From: Desulfobulbus sp.
GTDB taxonomy: Bacteria; Desulfobacterota; Desulfobulbia; Desulfobulbales; Desulfobulbaceae
Direction of reading: 5' to 3'
Assembly: GCA_030600525.1 (NCBI GenBank)
Contig: JAUVLX010000017.1
Span: 1-20,763 of the forward strand
Length of the DNA stretch: 20,763 nt
A model generated the notes under the pieces. That model saw only the letters and a list, made by a program, of their open reading frames with translations, was not told the DNA's origin and did no database searches. The position numbers and the translations under genes are program-made. Below, one piece after another: positions 15,083-20,763 of the stretch; position 1 is the first letter of the stretch, and each line of letters opens with the position of its first letter.

Positions 15083-15787
15083 ATGCAATTATCCTTAGCG
15101 AAAAAAACAGCAGCTCTTGGCCGCTCATGTGAGAGCAACCACCCTCTCCTGAGTCGAACCTTTTCACAAACCAGTAAGCGACTGCCGACTATCGCTCAGA
15201 TTAAGAGCTATATTTATACTGACCGTCAGTGGGTCGAAGCCGGGGAATTCGATCGAAAAAAACACCTGCTAACCATGCTGGTCAGGGAGTCCTACGTCGG
15301 CCAATCCTTTGTGCTTCTCACTGATGAATTCATAAGATCGCTACAACGGCTTTGTACCGATTTCACAAGCATTGTTGAACTCGGGGCAGGCGTCGGCTGG
15401 CTCGGACACTGGCTCTGCAAATACGGCATCAGGATCCAATCCTCCATTGATAACAAAACCTGGCCTGATTTTCCGCAGGATCGGTATCTTGATATTGTCC
15501 AGCAAATGGATTCCCTTGATTATCTGCGGCTTCATCCTGAAGTTGAGTTGTTTATCCTAGCCTGGCCTCAGGAGGATAACTTGGCCTCCCGCATTTGGCA
15601 GGCCCTGCGTCCTGGCCAACATCTTTTATATATCGGTGAGGACAGAGGCGGCTGCACAGCTAACAACTTTTTTTTTGAGTTGGTCCACGGCCACGAAGTG
15701 GAAAATAATGCGACCACGAAAATGAGAGAATCGTTCCTCTCCTTTGATGATTTTCACGATCAGCCCCGTCTTTATCAAAAAGGATGA
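15083..15787 (+). CDS. Class I SAM-dependent methyltransferase-like protein
   Basis: 234-residue cytoplasmic protein with a Rossmann-type methyltransferase core. Motif I, which binds S-adenosylmethionine, is VELGAGVGWLG (98-108). The following acidic end of strand 2 is QSSID (119-123), a motif IV-like strand VELFILAWPQE follows, and the post-motif turn is ALRPGQHLLYIGE. The roughly 90 residues before motif I form a helical region that may recognise the substrate. The start is supported by AAGGGG, five bases upstream. The target is unknown. Its divergent partner is yheU, and GGGGTCA-type repeats lie at both ends of the pair. The match to a methyltransferase fold is good, but the exact subfamily is not recognised. 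Confidence 0.7.
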   Translation: MQLSLAKKTAALGRSCESNHPLLSRTFSQTSKRLPTIAQIKSYIYTDRQWVEAGEFDRKKHLLTMLVRESYVGQSFVLLTDEFIRSLQRLCTDFTSIVELGAGVGWLGHWLCKYGIRIQSSIDNKTWPDFPQDRYLDIVQQMDSLDYLRLHPEVELFILAWPQEDNLASRIWQALRPGQHLLYIGEDRGGCTANNFFFELVHGHEVENNATTKMRESFLSFDDFHDQPRLYQKG

Positions 15788-15825
15788 TAACCCTTATCAA
15801 TATGGGCTTTAGTTATTCATCATCA

Positions 15826-15843
15826 CCATCCCAAAAGGGGTCA
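15826..15843. repeat. GGGGTCA-type repeat, copy right of the methyltransferase gene
   Basis: CCATCCCAAAAGGGGTCA, a direct repeat of 14724-14740, 38 bases after the methyltransferase stop. Confidence 0.5.
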
Positions 15844-16217
15844 CCCTGTTTCCAGTAGTCAATATCTTTCCACTAGATGTTGACTTCATGCTTCCAGACG
15901 GTGAACAAAATTGTGACTGGTCTGGAGCATTTGTGGCACCATGCATTTTGCTTGAATCGTTTACCACGCGACCTCCTACATAGTGTTGTAATCCAACCTT
16001 GTACTGCAAGTTCAATAGGTTCCACGATACTCCTGTCGTCGGCTTAATTCAAATGTTTTAAGATGTTGGTAGCTTGGATATACTCAGGGTGGCAGGTGCA
16101 TCTTTTGGTAGAGCCAGAGGGGCGGCACGTTGTTACTCCCTTGCGCCAAAGATGTGGAATCCTACTCTTGAGCCTTTTGAGGTTTCTGAGGGGAATGGTG
16201 ATGAAATCGGGACAAAA
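15844..16217. other. 370-base stretch with no recognised gene
   Basis: Open frames on both strands here are short, lack ribosome-binding sites and match no family I know. It links the repeat at 15826 to the small inverted-repeat element at 16218. Nothing else is seen. Confidence 0.4.
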
Positions 16218-16394
16218 GAGTTGTCCGGAAATAACTTGAACATCTCGCGTCGCATCTTCAGGTCATCTTTGGCTGATCTTCAATCACAAAGTCCTCAACG
16301 TAGCACAACTACGCCTGCGGCTTTGTTCAATTAGATCATCCAAATCTAACCTAAACATGAGCGCGATTTTGTACAACTTATTTGCGGACAGCTC
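16218..16394. mobile_element. 177-bp MITE-like or internally deleted IS element
   Basis: The ends GAGTTGTCCGGAAATAA (16218-16234) and, read from the other strand, GAGCTGTCCGCAAATAA (16378-16394) match at 15 of 17 positions. The first 86 bases are also present, inverted, at positions 1-86 of the window. No transposase frame is recognised. It sits between the methyltransferase region and the terminator of the nitroreductase gene. Confidence 0.65.
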
Positions 16395-16406
16395 CTAGGA
16401 GAAAGT

Positions 16407-16452
16407 TCAGGTATCAAAGAGGTAATCGCCAAATTATCTCTTTAATACCTGA
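16407..16452 (-). terminator. Hairpin terminator of the nitroreductase gene
   Basis: A long imperfect stem: TCAGGTAT-AAAGAG-TAAT pairs with ATTA-CTCTTT-ATACCTGA around a six-base loop, with three single mismatches. It starts 14 bases beyond the stop of the gene that ends at 16467. Only a weak T-run (ACTTTCT) follows on the transcribed strand, so it may stabilise the message end as well as terminate. Confidence 0.6.
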
Positions 16453-16466
16453 TGACTCTCTGGAAG

Positions 16467-17297
16467 CTATTTAAAAGTAGCACGCCTGATAGTAGCCTTA
16501 TCCCGTTGGACAGTGCGAAAATATTTAACCGCTGGTTTACCAAACAGCATCACGTACCCTATCTGGTGGTCCTCTGGGATGCCGATTTTTTCCTGTATTT
16601 CTGGGACAATATCGGTGATAGCCCATTTTGCCAGGCCATCCCAGAGGGTTCCAATGTTCATGCTGGCTGCAAGCAGTTCGAAATAGCTGAAGGCAATAAT
16701 CGGATCCGCTCCTGGGGCAGCGCCGGTTTTGGGAACCGATATGATCAGCATATGTGGCGCCTTTCTAAAAAGCACATCCTTCCCTTTGTCCCAGGCTCTG
16801 ACAATACCGGCAAAGAACTCCAGACCTTTGGGGAGTGTTTCTGTATCTGCTTTTTTCCGAATTCCGTGAATGGTTTCGTTGGCCAGCTTTTTCATTACCG
16901 CTTGGTCTTCAACCACTGTAAAGAGGCATTCGCGTCTGTTGACTCCTGTAGGTGCATGCGCAATCGTGGCCATCATGGTATCAATCACGCTGCTCTCCAG
17001 CGGAGTCGATTTGTATCTGCGTACAGATCGTCTTCCCCTGATGAGTATATCCATTTGTTCAGGTGTCGGCAGTTGCCCCTTTAGACGGAGGGAGACCTGC
17101 GGGTCAAAACCGAGGATTGACAGGGCTCCTGTGGGGCAGACTGCAAGGCAGTGTTGACACTGTATACACTGGTCGGCTTTGTCAGCTATGACCTGTGGAA
17201 AGTCAGGGGAAAGTTCCAGTATCTTATAGGGGCAATCTTTCACGCAGGCACTACACTGGATGCAGGCTTCCTGATCTATGATAAGCTGTAGATCCAT
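16467..17297 (-). CDS. Ferredoxin-nitroreductase fusion flavoprotein
   Basis: 276-residue protein joining an N-terminal two-cluster ferredoxin to an FMN-binding nitroreductase domain, common in anaerobes. The [4Fe-4S] motifs are C12-x2-C15-x2-C18-x3-C22-P and C44-x2-C47-x2-C50-x3-C54-P, both complete. The nitroreductase part starts with ILIRGRRSVRRYKSTPLES (FMN phosphate contacts), followed by AHAPTGVNRRECLFTVVED and the GTLWDGLAKWAI segment before the C-terminal LGYVML-like strand (IGYVMLFGKP). The iron-sulfur part probably feeds electrons to FMN for reduction of an unknown substrate. An excellent ribosome-binding site (GGAGG, seven bases before the ATG) fixes the start. It is monocistronic, with a hairpin terminator just beyond the stop. 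Confidence 0.92.
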   Translation of the reverse strand: MDLQLIIDQEACIQCSACVKDCPYKILELSPDFPQVIADKADQCIQCQHCLAVCPTGALSILGFDPQVSLRLKGQLPTPEQMDILIRGRRSVRRYKSTPLESSVIDTMMATIAHAPTGVNRRECLFTVVEDQAVMKKLANETIHGIRKKADTETLPKGLEFFAGIVRAWDKGKDVLFRKAPHMLIISVPKTGAAPGADPIIAFSYFELLAASMNIGTLWDGLAKWAITDIVPEIQEKIGIPEDHQIGYVMLFGKPAVKYFRTVQRDKATIRRATFK

Positions 17298-17354
17298 TTT
17301 AGATCCTCCTTTTTTTCATCTTTTTATGAACAATGATGATTATTCCTATCTATT

Positions 17355-19202
17355 TAGTGCCTGAACGAAAAGGCATTTTCTAGCTCTTGATCAGAACAAT
17401 TCGAAAACAATTATTACTATTCGGGCTGCTGCTAATTATTATTACCCTCCAGAATACGATAACTACAGAATTCTATCGATTTCAGACGGACTTCTCTATG
17501 CATGCATCGATATGAATAGCACAAAACTTTACGCTGCTTTTTTTAATTTTTCCTTCGGCTCCAACAATGCGAGTTCCTTCTGGCGAAGCTTTACTCCAAG
17601 CTGCTGGATGTTACGTGCCAGTACAGCAAGAGCGACATACCGTTTAAAACCATTAACACCATGATCAGGACACCTATCAAGACCATGAACTTCCAAGGCG
17701 TTGATGCCTGACTCTACAGCCGAATGTTGATGTCTGGCTTGGATAAAGCTTGGTGAATACTCCCTCTCTTTATCCTTTAAAGAAAGCTTGTCTTTCTTGG
17801 GCAGGATCAGATTGTCGAGGTGTTCTTGTAAATCTTTTTGATTTGCAGGTGAATGGAACCCCTTGTCAAAACTGCAGGCAGTGAGATCGGAGAATTTCTT
17901 TTTACTTTCTTCAACCATGGGGACGGCAACCTGCTCATCGCTCTCATGCTTCATTACGCGATGATGGAGGATAAAACCATGTTGATCCTCAAGTACACAT
18001 ACTTTAAGGCCAAGCTCAACAGGAACACCAGCTTTCCCTTTACTGATCCACTCGGTATGTTCCTCAAAAATCGAGAACACTTTCTCCGCATGCGGAATTA
18101 TTTCCCCAAGAATGACTCGGCGATGAATTTGATCTATTTGTCTTTCAGCATGTGCTATAAAGTTTTCAATCGTAAAAACAAGGCCAATAACCATAGGGTC
18201 ACCACTGTTTGCCTGTTTGATTGATAAACGTGCTCTGTCGAGGAAAATATTCACCGCATCGATATATTCTTGGTGCGCCGCTTTAATGAGTATTTCTCGT
18301 TTATCTTTCTTGGCCTGATCTTTGGACGTGGTACGTTTAAGCTGTTGCGCGGTACGAAACAGTCGCTTTATGGTTTTTATGTTATAGGTGCTTTGCCGCC
18401 ATCCATTGATCCCACATAGGTACAGATTGTCGCTACCAAAGTGATCACTTTCCGCATCGCATCAAAGAGCAAATTGATGTCCGTGGGGTAATGGACATTT
18501 GTCTCCACTACAAAAGAATCACATCTTCCCTGCAGTTCTTCGTCTTTTTTTTTTAACAATACTGTGCCCGGCCTCAACAACAATGATATTTATCTGGTCA
18601 AGGATCTCCGGTGTTAGAAGAGTTACATTGTCTTTTAAAGTCTGAAGTTTATATTCATAATCATCGGTGAAGGAGCCGTGACCGACCATCATCCGTATCG
18701 TCTTGTGATTATTTGCCATTTCTGCCAGTCGATCATAATCCCAATTCAGGTTTAATCGAAGAACGCCGAAAACCAGTATGTTCCATAAGTCCATTATTAT
18801 TGTCTGTGTCTGGCTTGATATTTTGTTCAAGTATTTCAAATACTTTATTGCGAAGCTCTATATTAGTGTAAACATACTGGAGGCCCAACAACAGTGGTGG
18901 AATGTCGTCACGAGATTTGAGATTTATTTTGATCTTTTCAATAGACGTTCCACCCAATTGAAGTTGAGGATTTTTTACTGTTCTCATGGCATCCTTGATC
19001 ATGAAGATTTTGAGGATTGGTGCGTTGTCTCATCGCCCAGCGCATGCTATGTCCAGTAAAAATATAATATATTCAGCTTGGTACTGCAATATCTTGAATA
19101 TTGTCAAAATGCGCAAAAAATGAAGAATTAAAAATCTTTATAAAATGGTTCAGTTGCAACATGCTGAAATTCTGACATTTGTAAGTTTCCGCCCAAGCAC
19201 TA
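17355..19202 (-). mobile_element. ISNCY-like insertion sequence, decayed
   Basis: 1848-base element. The left end TAGTGCCTGAACGAAAAGG and the right end, read from the other strand, TAGTGCTTGGGCGGAAACT match at about 13 of 19 positions. If the ends are trimmed to AGTGC/GCACT, a possible 4-base target duplication ATTT flanks both sides, though chance is likely in AT-rich DNA. It carries a single transposase gene on the minus strand that is frameshifted. A second, solo left end lies at 4822-4996. Confidence 0.65.
17529..19002 (-). pseudogene. ISNCY-like transposase, three frameshifts
   Basis: Joined across frames this would be a DDE transposase of about 490 residues. The N-terminus begins MIKDAMRTVKNPQLQLGGTS (from 19002). 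It is followed in a second frame by MDLWNILVFGVLRLNLNWDY and TLKDNVTLLTPEILDQINII, in a third by GRCDSFVVETNVHYPTDINL, and in a fourth by the long C-terminal part, open from about 18410. That part includes ISKGKAGVPVELGLKVCVLE, ACSFDKGFHSPANQKDL and ARHQHSAVESGINALEVHGL. The order and wording fit the ISNCY-type transposases common in Deltaproteobacteria. Frame breaks lie near 18780, in the 10-T run at about 18545-18554 (10 A in the coding strand), and near 18400. The A-run could be a slippage site, but the other two breaks are plain damage. Confidence 0.75.
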
Positions 19203-19249
19203 TTTATGTTACTATAGTTGAATCTTATGAAGTAACCCAATAAATAACC

Positions 19250-19810
19250 ATGGCCATGGATATCAAAACTGCCTTACAGGATGTGCAGCAATTCAAGGGT
19301 GGTGTTATCGATACTTCAACCTTGATCTATCTTGAGCGACTTGGGCTTCTCAACCGTATAGCAACATTCTATCGGTTGTTGGTTGTTCCCCAGGTATTGC
19401 AGGAGTTTGATCGTCCCCTCCCTGCACAGGTTATTTGTGTGGAAGCCCCCTCAGGTGTTGCAGATCAGGTTCTCTGTCCTGTTGCAGCCGACCATCGATT
19501 AGCAGTTCTTTCTGATGACAAACATGTCTTGACCAGCGCCCGAGCAGCAGGGCTGGTATATTTAAATACCTTAATGCTGCTCCTGGTCATGCTGTATCAT
19601 GAGCAGCTTTCTGTACTGCAGTGTAGAAGGCTTTTGCTCAAGCTCTTTACTTTTGCACGCTATGGTGCGGCTGTCCTCCATTTTGGTGAGCAGCTATTTG
19701 AGCATATTCTCAGCGGCAGGAGGTGTTTGGAAGGAAAAGAAGCTTCACTGTTGCAGGATGAAAGCGGCCAGAGGTACGTCTCAAGGCAAAGAGAAGGGCG
19801 CGCAGGATAG
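19250..19810 (+). CDS. PIN-domain-like protein
   Basis: 186-residue protein with features of the PIN nuclease superfamily, metal-dependent RNases found as VapC-type toxins and as RNA-processing enzymes. The first acidic site is in GGVIDTSTLIYLERLG (Asp 21), a second in PQVLQEFDRP (Glu 52), and a third in LAVLSDDKHVLTSARAAGL (Asp 89/90), followed by the typical VYLNTLMLLLVM segment. The C-terminal 60 residues are hydrophobic then charged, with no further motif. ATG codons at 19250 and 19256 are both possible; neither has a clear ribosome-binding site. No antitoxin gene lies upstream; the region up to 48 bases before the start belongs to the IS. If the gene was once paired with an antitoxin on that side, the IS could have separated them. 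The following apbE is 110 bases away. Confidence 0.65.
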   Translation: MAMDIKTALQDVQQFKGGVIDTSTLIYLERLGLLNRIATFYRLLVVPQVLQEFDRPLPAQVICVEAPSGVADQVLCPVAADHRLAVLSDDKHVLTSARAAGLVYLNTLMLLLVMLYHEQLSVLQCRRLLLKLFTFARYGAAVLHFGEQLFEHILSGRRCLEGKEASLLQDESGQRYVSRQREGRAG

Positions 19811-19920
19811 GGTTTAGTTGATTGTTCAGGCTGAGAGTTTGTGGGGCATGGATAGTGATTTGTATGGCATGGACAGGACAATATCGGATTTGATAACTTT
19901 TGTGAAAAAGGTAGGAAAAT

Positions 19921-20763
19921 ATGACTGAGAGCAGGAGAGGCAAACCACGTTTCAATCGGCGAAGGTTTCTGCAGATAGTCGCAGTGGCAGGTGCCGGCGC
20001 CGGACTGTATCAATTCGGTATTCGCCCGACCGATGCTGTCCCCCATATTGTGCGGGAATCCCGGAATATGATGGGTACGCAGATTAATCTTATCGTCTGC
20101 GGGCCTGACCAAGATGCCTGTTTGCAAGGGGTTGAAGCAACCCTGCAGAAGATGGGCGAGGTCGAGCAACTGTTGAGCAGACACCAGAAGGAGAGTGAAT
20201 TGACCCGGCTCAACCGCTATGGAGCCGTTAATAAGCCTTCGCAGCCACTGCAATCTATTCTTTCCCTGGCACGAGATATGAGCGAGGCAACTGACGGTGC
20301 CTTTGATATAACCGTTCTACCTTTGCTTGACCTCTATGCCACCGATAGGCTGCCAACAGAAGAGCAGCTTAACACCGCTCGCAGTCTGGTCGATTTTAAA
20401 GCAGTTGAGTGGACCGGCGACAAGGCGGCCTTTACTCACCCAGGCATGTCGATAACGGTTGATGGGATAGGGAAAGGATACATCGTTGATCAGGGGGTGG
20501 CTGTTTTGCAACAGCTTGGCTTTAATAATGTCTATGTTGAGGCTGGCGGTGACCTGATGGTATCCGGAGCCAAACCACAGGGGAAGCCGTGGCGTATCGG
20601 CGTTCGCAATCCTCGCCCGGAGAATGTTGAAGAAATGATGGTCATGGAGGTTAGTCGGCCCACCGCCATAGCAACTTCAGGCGATTATATGCAATGGTTT
20701 ACCGAGGATCTGCTCCATCATCATATTATAGACCCACGGACCGGTATCTCACCTCCTGAACTT
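19921..20763 (+). CDS. apbE: ApbE, FAD:protein FMN transferase (partial)
   Basis: First 281 residues of a flavin transferase that covalently attaches FMN to threonine in target proteins such as NqrB/RnfG-type subunits, acting outside the cytoplasmic membrane. A twin-arginine signal (NRRRFLQIVAVAGAGAGL) follows a TAGGA ribosome-binding site. Family blocks present are GTQINLIV, LSRHQKESELTRLN, GAFDITVLPLLDLY, VDGIGKGYIVDQGV, NVYVEAGGDLMVSG, IATSGDYMQWF and HHHIIDPRTGIS (flavin and metal-binding regions). The reading frame runs off the right edge. It is preceded by the PIN-like gene on the same strand, with 110 bases between. The Tat signal implies export of a folded, probably FAD-loaded protein. 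No flavoprotein target gene is visible in the window. Confidence 0.93.
   Translation, partial: MTESRRGKPRFNRRRFLQIVAVAGAGAGLYQFGIRPTDAVPHIVRESRNMMGTQINLIVCGPDQDACLQGVEATLQKMGEVEQLLSRHQKESELTRLNRYGAVNKPSQPLQSILSLARDMSEATDGAFDITVLPLLDLYATDRLPTEEQLNTARSLVDFKAVEWTGDKAAFTHPGMSITVDGIGKGYIVDQGVAVLQQLGFNNVYVEAGGDLMVSGAKPQGKPWRIGVRNPRPENVEEMMVMEVSRPTAIATSGDYMQWFTEDLLHHHIIDPRTGISPPEL

Noticed and set aside
14986..15138. N-terminal extension of yheU
   Set aside because: The family N-terminus starts at 14985, and the extension is antisense to the methyltransferase start.
16452..17084. 210-codon plus-strand frame
   Set aside because: Antisense shadow of the ferredoxin-nitroreductase gene, which has complete cysteine motifs and a strong ribosome-binding site.
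19660..20253. 197-codon minus-strand frame
   Set aside because: Antisense to the end of the PIN-like gene and the start of apbE, both of which have clear family motifs.
1..20763. CRISPR arrays, tRNA or rRNA genes
   Set aside because: No regularly spaced short repeats and no cloverleaf or rRNA landmark sequences were seen; the repeats present are mobile-element ends and palindromes.

Overview
The window looks like an accessory-rich stretch of a Gram-negative, probably anaerobic chromosome. The best guess is a member of the Desulfobulbales (Desulfobacterota). This rests on a ferredoxin-nitroreductase fusion, a Tat-type ApbE, a YheU protein, an ISNCY-like transposase and the style of the dipeptide ABC operon. 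The lineage is inference; no rRNA or other marker is present.

Layout from left to right. Positions 1-86 are the end of a small inverted-repeat element that is cut by the window edge. Next come, on the minus strand, a secreted family-3 solute-binding protein (150-953) and a ten-helix EamA/DMT transporter (1915-2838). From 2926 to 4703 two related group IIC introns without a reverse-transcriptase gene lie in the same direction. One is cut at its 5' end and the other is nearly full length, and a BrnT/BrnA toxin-antitoxin pair sits between them. A detached IS end follows (4822-4996). A complete five-gene dipeptide/oligopeptide ABC operon then runs leftward: dppA (10770) to dppF (5156). A 150-bp MITE-like element lies in the loop of the dppA-dppB intercistronic hairpin. 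To its right are a decayed IS200-like transposase and a long GGGGTCA palindrome.

The second half holds a putative Na+/H+ antiporter (11859-13640), a Gp49/HigB-like toxin with a broken partner inside an inverted-repeat cassette, and a divergent yheU/methyltransferase pair. It continues with another copy of the small inverted-repeat element, a ferredoxin-nitroreductase gene with its terminator hairpin, and a frameshifted ISNCY-like element (17355-19202). A PIN-domain gene and the start of apbE, which runs off the right edge, close the window.

The functional core is ordinary uptake and ion homeostasis (peptide import, solute binding, drug/metabolite export, Na+/H+ exchange) plus redox flavoproteins (nitroreductase, ApbE). 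Nearly every gap between these genes carries mobile or repeat DNA. Several of these elements sit in or beside RNA/DNA hairpins. The most notable signals are the paired ORF-less group IIC introns around a toxin-antitoxin pair, the MITE in the dppA-dppB hairpin, and the inverted-repeat toxin cassette. No clearly new multi-gene system was found.
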